Source of the DNA: JASHVB01 sp049522565
GTDB taxonomy: Bacteria > Pseudomonadota > Alphaproteobacteria > Acetobacterales > Acetobacteraceae
Direction of reading: 5' to 3'
Length of the DNA: 27,217 nt
Assembly (NCBI GenBank): GCA_049522565.1
Contig: JBEKNT010000032.1
Span: 1-27,217, forward strand
Shown here: one piece after another, positions 7,369 through 15,385 of the stretch
How positions within the stretch are numbered: the stretch's first letter is position 1
How the letters are laid out: each line of letters opens with the position of its first letter
Program-made: the position numbers and the translations under genes
The notes under the pieces: generated by a model
Databases searched by the model: none
The model's input: only the letters and a program-made list of their open reading frames with translations
Told to the model about the DNA's origin: nothing

Positions 7369-8577
7369 ATGCACAAGGGTTTTCTCAAGGCTGGGCACCT
7401 GCCCACCCTGTTCGCCGCTTTCCTGTATTTCGACATGAGCTTTGCAACCTGGGTCCTGCTCGGCCCGCTCGGCGTCGCCGTCGCCCGCGACCTGCATATC
7501 AATGCCGGCCAGAAGGGCCTGATGGTCGCCGTCCCCGTGCTGGCCGGAGCCTTGCTCCGCGTGCCGCTGGGGTTGCTGGGCGATCGCTACAAGCCGAAAT
7601 GGGTCGGCGCCGGCGCCCAGGTCGTGGTGATCCTCGGCCTCGCATTGGCCTGGACCCTGGGCATCCATAGCTACGCCGGAACGCTGCTGCTGGGGATCGT
7701 GCTGGGGCTGGCGGGCGCTTCCTTCGCCGTCGCGCTGCCGCTGGCTTCCGCCTGGTATCCGCCGGAGCACCAGGGCGCAGCGCTTGGGCTCGCCGGCGCG
7801 GGCAATTCCGGCACCGTCCTCGCCGCCCTGTTCGCGCCCAGCCTCGCCATCGCCTTTGGCTGGCAGAACGTGGTCGGACTTGCCGCCATCCCGCTCACCA
7901 TCACGCTCGCGATCTACTGCATCCTCGCCAAGGACAGCCCGCTTCCGCCGGTGCGGAACTCGCTCGCCGATTACCTCCGGCTGCTGCGCATCGGCGACAC
8001 CTGGTGGTTCATGTTCTTCTATTCCGTCACCTTCGGTGGCTTCGTCGGCCTGTCCTCGTCGCTGACCATCTACTTCAACGACCAGTACGGCCTGCCCGCG
8101 GTGACCGCCGGCTTCTGCACCGCCGGCGTGGTCTTCGTCGGCTCGCTGGTGCGGCCGGTCGGCGGCGCGGTGGCCGACCGCGTCGGCGGCGTGCGCGCGC
8201 TGACCGTGCTCTACGCCCTGGCCGTGGCCGCCTTCGCCACCATTGCCGCCGGCCTGTCCACGATCTGGCTCGCCATGCCGGTCTTCATACTCGGCATGCT
8301 GGCGCTCGGCATGGGCAACGGCGCGGTGTTCCAACTCGTGCCGCAACGCTTCGCCCGCCAGATGGGCATCATGACCGGGATCGTCGGCATGAGCGGGGGT
8401 ATCGGCGGTTTCTACCTCGCCTCAAGCCTCGGCTACTCCAAGCAGCTCACCGGCAGCTACGGCCCCGGCTTCCTGGTGTTCTCCCTGCTGGCCGCCACCG
8501 CGCTGGTCGGCATCAGCGGCGTCGCCCGGCGCTGGCGCACCACATGGCGTGAGGCTCACGGCGCGGCGCGGGTCTGA
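7369..8577 (+). CDS. nasA: Nitrate/nitrite transporter, MFS NNP family
   Basis: A 402-residue major facilitator protein with about twelve hydrophobic segments. It belongs to the NarK/NasA/NrtP nitrate-nitrite porter family: the two nitrate signature segments are visible as LAGAGNSGTVLAALFAPSLA (about 140-160) and GIVGMSGGIGGFYLA (about 338-352). The substrate-binding arginines are in LLRVPLG (TM2) and SLVRPVGG (TM8). The length, without a long C-terminal tail, fits assimilatory NasA/NrtP-type importers. It is the first gene after the leader, with GGAG 10 bases upstream of its ATG, so import would be the first function released by NasT. The next gene, nirB, starts 11 bases after its stop. Direction (uptake) is inferred from the operon. 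Confidence 0.93.
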   Translation: MHKGFLKAGHLPTLFAAFLYFDMSFATWVLLGPLGVAVARDLHINAGQKGLMVAVPVLAGALLRVPLGLLGDRYKPKWVGAGAQVVVILGLALAWTLGIHSYAGTLLLGIVLGLAGASFAVALPLASAWYPPEHQGAALGLAGAGNSGTVLAALFAPSLAIAFGWQNVVGLAAIPLTITLAIYCILAKDSPLPPVRNSLADYLRLLRIGDTWWFMFFYSVTFGGFVGLSSSLTIYFNDQYGLPAVTAGFCTAGVVFVGSLVRPVGGAVADRVGGVRALTVLYALAVAAFATIAAGLSTIWLAMPVFILGMLALGMGNGAVFQLVPQRFARQMGIMTGIVGMSGGIGGFYLASSLGYSKQLTGSYGPGFLVFSLLAATALVGISGVARRWRTTWREAHGAARV

Positions 8578-8588
8578 GGCGCCGCATC

Positions 8589-11069
8589 ATGAACATGCTC
8601 GTCCCGCAGCGGCGGCGCCTCGTTATCGTCGGCAACGGCATGGCGGGGATCCGCACCCTGGAGGAAATCCTCGCCCGCGCCCCGCAGGATTTCACCATCA
8701 CCGTGTTCGGCGCGGAGCCGCACGGCAACTACAACCGCATCATGCTGTCGCCGGTGCTGGCGGGGGAGAAAACCTTCGCCGACATCGTCACGCATGACCG
8801 CGCCTGGTACGCCGACCGCGCCATCGAACTGATCGCCGGCGAGGCGGTGGTGGAAATCGACCGCACCGCCCGCATGGTGCGCGGCGAGCATGGCACCACG
8901 CGCCCGTACGACGTGCTGCTGCTGGCCACCGGCTCGGATCCGATCATGCTGCCGCTACCGGGGGCCAAACTGCCGGGTGTGGTCGGCTTCCGCGGCATCG
9001 CCGACGTGGAGACCATGCTCTCGTACTGTCGCCCGGATGGCCGCCCCGGTGGCCAGCCGGAGAGCCGCTCGGATGACCGCCCCGGCGGCAACGCCGTGGT
9101 CATCGGCGGCGGCTTGCTCGGCCTGGAGGCAGCGCACGGCCTCTCCCGCAACGGCATGGCGGTGACCGTGCTGCACCTGATGCCCACGCTGATGGAACGC
9201 CAGCTCGATCCGGTATCGGCCGGCCTGCTGCGCGCCGATCTGCAAGCGCGCGGCATCGCCGTGCTGACCGAGGTCAACACCAGGGCGATCCTCGGCGAGG
9301 ACCACGTGACCGGCGTGGCCCTGGCCGACGGACGCGAATTGCCGGCCGACCTGGCGGTGATGGCGGTCGGCATCCGTCCCAGCATTTTCCTCCCGCGCGC
9401 CGCCGGCCTTGCGGTCGGCCGCGGCGTGCGGGTGGACGACGCGATGCGCACCAGCGATCCGGCGATCTACGCGGTCGGCGAGTGCGTGGAGCACCGCGGT
9501 GCGGTGTTCGGCCTGGTCGCGCCGATCTGGGGCATGGCGAAGATCTGCGCCGACAACATCACCCTGACTGCCGATGCCGCCTATGTGCCCGCCGTCAGTG
9601 GCACACGATTGAAAGTCACGGGCATCGACATGTTCTCCGCCGGCGATTTTTCCGGCGACGGCGCCGAGGCGATCGTGTTCCGCGACGACGCGCGCGGCGT
9701 GCACAAGCGACTGGTGCTGCGCGACAACAAGCTCGCCGGCGTGGTGCTGTACGGCGACGCCGCCGACAGCGGCTGGTATTTCGATCTGCTGAAGACCGGC
9801 GCGGATGTTGCCGCGCTACGCGACGAACTGATCTTCGGTCCGGCGGTCGCCGGCGGCACCGGTGGCGTCGAGGCACTGCCCGACACGGCGGAAATCTGCG
9901 GCTGCAACGGCGTGTCGAAGGGCAAAATCCTGACGGCCATCGCCGAACATGGCCTCACCACGCTGGATGCGGTGCGCGCACGCACCAAGGCGTCGTCGTC
10001 CTGCGGGTCCTGCACCTGCCAGGTCGAGGCGCTGCTGCGCTACGCCGCCGGCGCCGACTACGACGCCACGCCGAAGGTCAAGCCGATGTGCCAATGCACG
10101 TCGGAAGGCCATGACGCGGTGCGCGCGGCGATCCGCGATCGCCGGCTGAAATCCATCCCGGCGGTGATGCACGCGCTGGGCTGGGCCACGCCAGATGGCT
10201 GCGCGAGTTGCCGCCCCGCCCTCAACTACTACCTGCTTTGCGCCTGGCCGGGCGAATACCGCGACGACGCGCAGGCGCGCTTCGTCAACGAGCGGATGCA
10301 CGCCAATATCCAGAAGGACGGCACGTTCTCGGTGGTCCCGCGCATGTGGGGCGGGGTCACCAGCGCCGCCGAGCTGCGCGCCATCGCCGACGTGGTCGAG
10401 CGCTATGACATCCCGACCGTGAAGGTCACCGGCGGCCAGCGCATCGACATGCTCGGCGTCACCCGTGAGCAACTGCCGCACGTCTGGCGCGACCTGAACG
10501 CGGCGGGGCTGGTCTCCGGCCACGCCTACGGCAAGGCGCTGCGCACGGTAAAGACCTGCGTCGGCTCCGAATGGTGCCGTTTCGGCACGCAGGACTCCAC
10601 CGCGATGGGCATCGCCCTGGAGAAGATGTGCTGGGGTGCCTGGACGCCGCACAAGGTGAAGCTCGCGGTGTCGGGCTGCCCGCGCAATTGCGCCGAAGCG
10701 ACGATCAAGGATTTCGGCGTGGTCGCGGTGGACAGCGGTTGGGAACTGCACGTGGCCGGCAACGGCGGCATCAAGGTGCGCGTCACCGACCTGCTGGCCA
10801 AGGTCGCCACCGAAGCCGAGGTGCTGGAATATTGCGGTGCCTATCTGCAGCTTTATCGCGAGGAGGCACGCTACCTCGAACGCACCGCGCACTGGGTCGA
10901 GCGTGTCGGCATCGAATCCGTGCGCGCGCGCGTGGTCGATGACGCTGCCAACCGTGCCGCGCTGCACGAGCGTTTCCTGTTCGCGCAAAGTTTTGCCCAG
11001 GACGATCCCTGGGCACGCGAGGCCGCCGCCAAGCAGAGCCGCTTCGCCGACCTGGCCACGGTGGAGTGA
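8589..11069 (+). CDS. nirB: NirB, NAD(P)H-dependent assimilatory nitrite reductase large subunit
   Basis: An 826-residue sirohaem enzyme that reduces nitrite to ammonium in the cytoplasm. Order of parts: N-terminal FAD motif (LVIVGNGMAGIRTLEE), second Rossmann segment (AVVIGGGLLGLEAAHGL), the GDFSGDG-type reductase C-terminal part, a first BFD-like [2Fe-2S] domain (C437, C439, C472, C475), a second cysteine-rich BFD-like segment (MCQCTSEGH ... GCASC), then the nitrite/sulphite reductase half. The [4Fe-4S]-sirohaem cysteines are C657, C663, C697 and C701 (CVGSEWC, SGCPRNC). The reductase linker contains a short Arg/Gly/Asp-rich repeat-like stretch (about 146-162). The ATG at 8589 is chosen for the spacing after the transporter stop; 8595 is possible. 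It pairs with the downstream NirD. Confidence 0.95.
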   Translation: MNMLVPQRRRLVIVGNGMAGIRTLEEILARAPQDFTITVFGAEPHGNYNRIMLSPVLAGEKTFADIVTHDRAWYADRAIELIAGEAVVEIDRTARMVRGEHGTTRPYDVLLLATGSDPIMLPLPGAKLPGVVGFRGIADVETMLSYCRPDGRPGGQPESRSDDRPGGNAVVIGGGLLGLEAAHGLSRNGMAVTVLHLMPTLMERQLDPVSAGLLRADLQARGIAVLTEVNTRAILGEDHVTGVALADGRELPADLAVMAVGIRPSIFLPRAAGLAVGRGVRVDDAMRTSDPAIYAVGECVEHRGAVFGLVAPIWGMAKICADNITLTADAAYVPAVSGTRLKVTGIDMFSAGDFSGDGAEAIVFRDDARGVHKRLVLRDNKLAGVVLYGDAADSGWYFDLLKTGADVAALRDELIFGPAVAGGTGGVEALPDTAEICGCNGVSKGKILTAIAEHGLTTLDAVRARTKASSSCGSCTCQVEALLRYAAGADYDATPKVKPMCQCTSEGHDAVRAAIRDRRLKSIPAVMHALGWATPDGCASCRPALNYYLLCAWPGEYRDDAQARFVNERMHANIQKDGTFSVVPRMWGGVTSAAELRAIADVVERYDIPTVKVTGGQRIDMLGVTREQLPHVWRDLNAAGLVSGHAYGKALRTVKTCVGSEWCRFGTQDSTAMGIALEKMCWGAWTPHKVKLAVSGCPRNCAEATIKDFGVVAVDSGWELHVAGNGGIKVRVTDLLAKVATEAEVLEYCGAYLQLYREEARYLERTAHWVERVGIESVRARVVDDAANRAALHERFLFAQSFAQDDPWAREAAAKQSRFADLATVE

Positions 11070-11074
11070 CGCCG

Positions 11075-11506
11075 ATGGACAATGTGAGCCGTAACCCCAG
11101 CACCGTCATGGCCGGCGAAGACCCGCCATCCTCGACTGTCCTTACGGCGTGCGGCAAAAGCGCGGATGGCGATCCTCCACCCGCGATGACGCAGGCGGCC
11201 TGGCAGGATGTCGGGATGCTGGACGAGATCCCGCGCCAGGGCGCCCGCACCGTCGCCACGCCGCACGGGGCCGTCGCGGTGTTCCGCACCCAGGACGATC
11301 AGGTGTTCGCCCTGGCCGACCGCTGCCCGCACAAGGGGGGAACACTGTCGCACGGCATCGTGCACGGGCACGCCGTCACCTGCCCGCTGCACAACTGGGT
11401 CATCGACTTGGCCGACGGCCGAGCCGCCGAACCGGACGAAGGCTGCGTGCGCCACTTTGCCGTCCGGCTGGACGGACGGCGCATCCAGCTTGCGGTGCCG
11501 GCATGA
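11075..11506 (+). CDS. nirD: NirD, Rieske-type nitrite reductase small subunit
   Basis: A 143-residue protein when read from the ATG at 11075. The NirD core has Rieske ligands intact: C84 and H86 in RCPHKGG, and C103 and H106 in TCPLHNW, so it should hold a [2Fe-2S] cluster, unlike enterobacterial NirD, which lacks the ligands. GGAG at 11063-11066, 8 bases upstream, supports this start. The family core only begins at MTQAAWQDVGML (ATG 11186, with no ribosome-binding site). The 37-residue leader is encoded by a palindromic repeat (11105-11190) and looks like an addition rather than a domain. GTG at 11066, overlapping the nirB stop, is a third possibility. The stop overlaps the nitrate reductase ATG. 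Confidence 0.9.
   Translation: MDNVSRNPSTVMAGEDPPSSTVLTACGKSADGDPPPAMTQAAWQDVGMLDEIPRQGARTVATPHGAVAVFRTQDDQVFALADRCPHKGGTLSHGIVHGHAVTCPLHNWVIDLADGRAAEPDEGCVRHFAVRLDGRRIQLAVPA
11105..11190. repeat. Palindromic repeat inside the nirD 5' end
   Basis: Arms 11105-11131 and 11164-11190 are complementary at about 20 of 27 positions. The outer ends GTCATGGCC...GATGAC resemble the GTCAT...ATGAC ends of the element at 1262-1339, suggesting a related dispersed family. It lies between the nirB stop and the first conserved codon of nirD and stays open in the nirD frame. Confidence 0.6.
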
Positions 11507-14205
11507 GCGCGGTCGCCACCACCTGTCCGTATTGCGGCGTCGGTTGCGGCATCATTGCCGAGGGCGGCAAGCTGCGCGGCGATCCGGCACACCCGGCCAA
11601 TCGCGGCCGGCTCTGCGCCAAGGGAGCCAACCTCGCACGCACGCTGGACGACACGGACCGGCTGCTTGAGCCCAGCATCGCCGGCCAGCCGGCAAGCTGG
11701 GATACCGCACTGGACCTGATCGCACGGCGGTTCCGAGACGCCATCGCCGAGCATGGTCCCGACAGCGTCGCGTTCTACGTGTCGGGGCAGTTTCTCACCG
11801 AGGACTACTACGTCGCCAACAAGCTGATGAAGGGCTTCCTCGGCAGCGGCAACATCGACACCAATTCGCGGCTGTGCATGGCATCGGCGGTCGCCGGCCA
11901 TGTCCGCGCGTTCGGCGAGGACGTGGTGCCAGGCGTCTATGACGACTGGGAGCAGGCGGATCTGGTCGTTCTGGTGGGGAGCAACGCGGCGTGGTGCCAT
12001 CCGGTGCTGCACCAACGCCTGACCGCGGCGCGCGCGGCGCGCGGCACGAAGGTGGTGGTGATCGATCCGCGCCGCACCGCCACGGCCGAAATGGCCGACC
12101 TGCACCTGCCGTTGGCCTCCGGCACCGACGTGGTCTTGTTCCAGGGGCTGCTGGCCTACCTCGCCGACGCCGGCAAGGTCGATGCGACCTGGGCCGCGCG
12201 ACACACCACCGGGCTGGAGGCGGCGCTCGCCGCCGCCCGCGCCGATGCACCCGATCTTGAGGCTGTTGCCGCCGAATGCGGCATCGATCCGGAGATGCTG
12301 GAGACGTTCTACGGCTGGTTCGCCGCCACCGAGTGCGTGGTGACCGGCTTCTCGCAGGGGGTGAACCAGGCGGCAGACGGCACCGATCGGGTGAACGCCG
12401 TGATCAACTGCCACCTGGCAACCGGGCGGATCGGCCGGCCCGGCATGGGGCCGTTCTCGCTGACGGGCCAGCCCAACGCCATGGGCGGACGCGAGGTCGG
12501 CGGCCTGGCCAACCAGCTTGCCGCGCATCTCCGCTTCGACCGGCCGGAGGACGTCGCGGCGCTGCGCCGGTTCTGGGGCGCTCCCGACCTGACGGCCCGA
12601 CCGGGGCTGAAAGCCGTGGAGTTGTTCGATGCCGTGGCGGATGGGCGGGTGAAAGCATTGTGGATCGCCGCCACCAACCCGGCGGCGTCGATGCCGCGCG
12701 CGCAGCACGTGCAGGCTGCACTGGAGCGCTGCCCGTTCGTGGTGGTGTCGGATTGCTGGCCCACCGACACCACCGCGTTTGCCGACGTTCTGCTGCCGGC
12801 CGCCGGCTGGGGCGAGAAGGACGGCACCACGACCAACTCCGAGCGCCGCATCGCGCGGCAGCGCGCCTTCCGCCCGGCCCCGGGGTTGGCGCGGCCGGAC
12901 TGGTGGATGTTTGCGGAGGTTGCCCGTCGGATGGGTTTCGCCGAGGCGTTCGCCTGGGACGGTCCGACGGCGATCTTCCGAGAGCATGCCGCGCTGACCG
13001 CCGTCGCCAATAACGGCAGCCGCATGCTCGATCTCGGCGCACTGGCAACGCTGGAGGATGCCGAATACGCCAACCTCAAGCCGATCCGCTGGCCGCTGCC
13101 GGCGGACGCGCCCGGCGAAGGCGGCCGATTGTTCGCCGCCGGCGGCTTCCCCACGGACGACGGCCGCGCACGCTTGGTGACAGTGCGCGCGCAAGCTGCG
13201 CCGGCTCCCCCCAACGTCGCTTCGCTTGGCGGCCCAAGCGCGCAAAAACAGGGGGCGCAGCCTGCGCGCTGCGTCGCGCCACACAGCCTCACGCTCAACA
13301 CCGGGCGGGTGCGCGACCAGTGGCACACCATGACCCGAACCGGCCGTGTCCCGGAACTCGCCAGCCACACCTCGGAGCCGATGTTGGCGATCAATCCGGC
13401 CGACGCCGCGGCACGCGACCTTGCTCCGGGCGCGCTCGCCCGGGTGGAGACCGCATTCGGCGCGATGCTGCTGCGAACCGCGCCGGACCACGCCCAGCGG
13501 CGCGGCGAGATCTTCGTGCCGATGCACTGGAGCAGGCAGTTCGCATCGGCTGGGCCGGTGGCACAGACCGTCCACGCCGCGCGCGATCCGTGGTCCGGGC
13601 AGCCGGCGCTGAAGTCCACGCCCGCGCGTGTCACCAGGGTTGCGACACAATATCATGGCCTGCTGTTGCGGCGTTCCGCGGGAGCGCCGCCGTCTGGGGT
13701 GCACTGGATCCGCATCGCCGTGCCGCGGGGCGAAATGTTTCGCCTCACCGGATTGGATCCGCTGCCGGTCGGCGCGGCGCTGGAGCGCTTTGCCGCCGCT
13801 CTGCTGCCAGTCCCCGGCGCCGAATGGATGGAGATGGCCGATCCGGCACGCTCCATCCTGCGGCGCGCGGCGTTGCGCGACGGTGTGCTGGAGGGGTGCC
13901 TGATGCTCGCTCCCAGCGACACCGCACTGCCCGCCGAGGCCAGCTTTGCCGCGTTGCTCGGTGGCCCCGTCGTGCCCGCTGCGCGGGTCCGTTTGCTGGC
14001 CGGCAAGGCCGACACGGGGGAAGACGGAACCCGTGTCTGCGCCTGCCTGGGAGTCACCGAGGCCGCGATCCGCCATGCCTGTGTCTCCCATCGGCTGCGC
14101 AGCCCGTCCGAACTGGGCGCTCTGCTCGGCGCCGGCACCAATTGCGGTTCCTGTCTCCCCGAACTGGAAAGAATCCTCCGAGATGTCCGAGCGCCCGCAG
14201 ACTGA
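11503..14205 (+). CDS. nasC: Assimilatory nitrate reductase catalytic subunit (Mo-bis-MGD)
   Basis: A 900-residue cytoplasmic molybdoenzyme reducing nitrate to nitrite; also called narB, or nasA in Klebsiella. The N-terminal [4Fe-4S] ligands are C8, C11, C15 and C38 (CPYCGVGC, RLCAKG). The likely molybdenum-ligand cysteine is C125 in NSRLCMASA. MGD-binding segments include VLVGSNAAWCHP, DPRRT, GFSQGVNQ and TGQPNAMGGREVGG. The molybdopterin C-terminal domain includes NTGRVRDQWHTMTRTG. A BFD-like [2Fe-2S] domain closes the protein (C846, C848, C881, C884), a feature of the NADH-linked bacterial type. Residues about 562-589, Ala/Pro/Gln-rich, are encoded by a palindromic repeat and sit just before the C-terminal domain. 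The ATG overlaps the nirD stop. No separate flavoprotein electron-donor gene is present. Confidence 0.93.
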   Translation: MSAVATTCPYCGVGCGIIAEGGKLRGDPAHPANRGRLCAKGANLARTLDDTDRLLEPSIAGQPASWDTALDLIARRFRDAIAEHGPDSVAFYVSGQFLTEDYYVANKLMKGFLGSGNIDTNSRLCMASAVAGHVRAFGEDVVPGVYDDWEQADLVVLVGSNAAWCHPVLHQRLTAARAARGTKVVVIDPRRTATAEMADLHLPLASGTDVVLFQGLLAYLADAGKVDATWAARHTTGLEAALAAARADAPDLEAVAAECGIDPEMLETFYGWFAATECVVTGFSQGVNQAADGTDRVNAVINCHLATGRIGRPGMGPFSLTGQPNAMGGREVGGLANQLAAHLRFDRPEDVAALRRFWGAPDLTARPGLKAVELFDAVADGRVKALWIAATNPAASMPRAQHVQAALERCPFVVVSDCWPTDTTAFADVLLPAAGWGEKDGTTTNSERRIARQRAFRPAPGLARPDWWMFAEVARRMGFAEAFAWDGPTAIFREHAALTAVANNGSRMLDLGALATLEDAEYANLKPIRWPLPADAPGEGGRLFAAGGFPTDDGRARLVTVRAQAAPAPPNVASLGGPSAQKQGAQPARCVAPHSLTLNTGRVRDQWHTMTRTGRVPELASHTSEPMLAINPADAAARDLAPGALARVETAFGAMLLRTAPDHAQRRGEIFVPMHWSRQFASAGPVAQTVHAARDPWSGQPALKSTPARVTRVATQYHGLLLRRSAGAPPSGVHWIRIAVPRGEMFRLTGLDPLPVGAALERFAAALLPVPGAEWMEMADPARSILRRAALRDGVLEGCLMLAPSDTALPAEASFAALLGGPVVPAARVRLLAGKADTGEDGTRVCACLGVTEAAIRHACVSHRLRSPSELGALLGAGTNCGSCLPELERILRDVRAPAD
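13187..13269. repeat. Palindromic repeat within the nitrate reductase gene
   Basis: Arms 13187-13202 and 13254-13269 (GCGCGCAAGCTGCGCC and its near complement) pair with one mismatch in 16. The 51-base centre contains a C-run and a matching G-run that can extend the stem. The element is in frame and encodes about 28 Ala/Pro/Gln-rich residues between conserved parts of the enzyme, probably a surface loop. Confidence 0.7.
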
Positions 14206-15385
14206 TCCCGGCCTTTTCCCAGTGGTTCTGCGGCTCGAGGCCGCGCGAGTACTGGTGGTGGGTGGCGGTGCGACCGCCGTCGCGCAGGTGCGGGGATTGC
14301 TGTCGTCGCGCGCCGCAGTCGTGGTGGTGAACGCTGCCCCCTGCGCCGCGCTGATACGGCTTGCGGCGGCCGGTAACGTGGTCCTGCTCCGGCGCGATTT
14401 TCGCCCGGACGATCTTGCTGGTGCGCGGCTTTGCATCGTCGCGTTGGCCGATCGGGCGGCGGCCGACGCGGTTGCCGCGGAGGCGGACGCACGTGGTGTG
14501 CTGGTCAGCGTATCGAATCCTCCTCCCGCTCCCCTCGTGGGTCGGGGGGAGGGGGGCGTACCGCCACGGTCCGTGTTGGTACGCACTGCTGCCCCCGACC
14601 TGCCAGGGGAGGCGGGCAAGACTGCGACCACACCACCCGGGCGCGCCACATTGGTGGGGGCCGGGCCGGGTGACCCCGAGCTGCTGACCCTCCGTGCGCT
14701 GCATGCGTTGGAGAGCGCCGACGTGGTGCTGTACGACGCGCTGATCGACCCGACGATCCTCGATCTGGCGCCGCGCGGCGCGCGCCGTATCGATGTTGGC
14801 AAGCGCTGCGGGCGCCACGCGATGAACCAAGCGGCGATCAACCGCCTGATCCTGCAACACGCGCAAGCCGGCGCGCATGTGGTGCGCCTGAAGGGGGGCG
14901 ATCCGTTCGTGTTCGGCCGCGGCGGCGAGGAGCTCGATTGCCTGCGCTCTGCCGGCGTGCCGGTGGAGGTCGTGCCCGGTGTCACCGCGGCTTGTGCCGC
15001 GGCGGCCAGCCTTGGCGTGCCGCTGACGCATCGCGGCCTGGCGCGCTCGCTGCATTTCGTCACGGGCCACGGCGCGGATGGCACGGTCCTCGCGCACGAC
15101 TGGGCCGCCCTGGCGCGCACCGGCGGCACGATCGCCGCCTATATGGCGTCCCGCACGCTGGCGACCGTAGCGGCGCGGCTCATGGAAACTGGATTGTCCG
15201 GATCGACGCCGGCCGTAGCGGTAGAGCATGCCAGCCGGCCCCAGCAACGGCATTTGTTCGGCACCCTCGCCGCTTTGCCGGGCCTGTTGGCCGCGCAGGA
15301 TTTCGCCGGACCGACCCTGGTGCTGATCGGCGAGGTCGTGGCGCTGGCGGCTGCGCAGCAGCCGGCGCTGGCCCGTGCCGCCTGA
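14183..15385 (+). CDS. cysG: CysG-like sirohaem synthase with reduced N-terminal domain; SUMT intact
   Basis: A 400-residue fusion. The N-terminal domain (about 1-112) is a precorrin-2 dehydrogenase Rossmann fold (VLVVGGGATAVAQVRGLL), but it stops where the family continues with its dimerisation/ferrochelatase part. The family NVVD-type motif reads VSVSN here, and about 30 residues (115-145) come from a palindromic repeat. The C-terminal uroporphyrinogen-III methyltransferase (SUMT/CobA) domain is complete: VGAGPGDPELLTL from about 158, VVRLKGGDPFVFGRGGEE and VPGVTAA. The likely role is making precorrin-2 for the sirohaem of NirB; the oxidation and iron-insertion steps are probably lost or done elsewhere. 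Full CysG has about 457 residues. The start overlaps the nitrate reductase gene by 23 bases. Confidence 0.85.
   Translation: MSERPQTDPGLFPVVLRLEAARVLVVGGGATAVAQVRGLLSSRAAVVVVNAAPCAALIRLAAAGNVVLLRRDFRPDDLAGARLCIVALADRAAADAVAAEADARGVLVSVSNPPPAPLVGRGEGGVPPRSVLVRTAAPDLPGEAGKTATTPPGRATLVGAGPGDPELLTLRALHALESADVVLYDALIDPTILDLAPRGARRIDVGKRCGRHAMNQAAINRLILQHAQAGAHVVRLKGGDPFVFGRGGEELDCLRSAGVPVEVVPGVTAACAAAASLGVPLTHRGLARSLHFVTGHGADGTVLAHDWAALARTGGTIAAYMASRTLATVAARLMETGLSGSTPAVAVEHASRPQQRHLFGTLAALPGLLAAQDFAGPTLVLIGEVVALAAAQQPALARAA
14525..14616. repeat. Bipartite palindromic repeat within cysG
   Basis: Outer arms 14525-14548 and 14592-14616 are largely complementary (CCCGC-TCCCC...GGTCGGGGG type, few mismatches). 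Inner perfect 7-base arms lie at 14556-14562 and 14578-14584. It is in frame with cysG and falls where the dimerisation/ferrochelatase region of CysG would normally lie. Confidence 0.7.

Noticed and set aside
11299..15129. Very long minus-strand open frame (about 1276 codons)
   Set aside because: It lies antisense to nitrate reductase and cysG, is Arg/His/Gly-rich and shows no family motif; it is a GC-rich shadow of the plus-strand genes.
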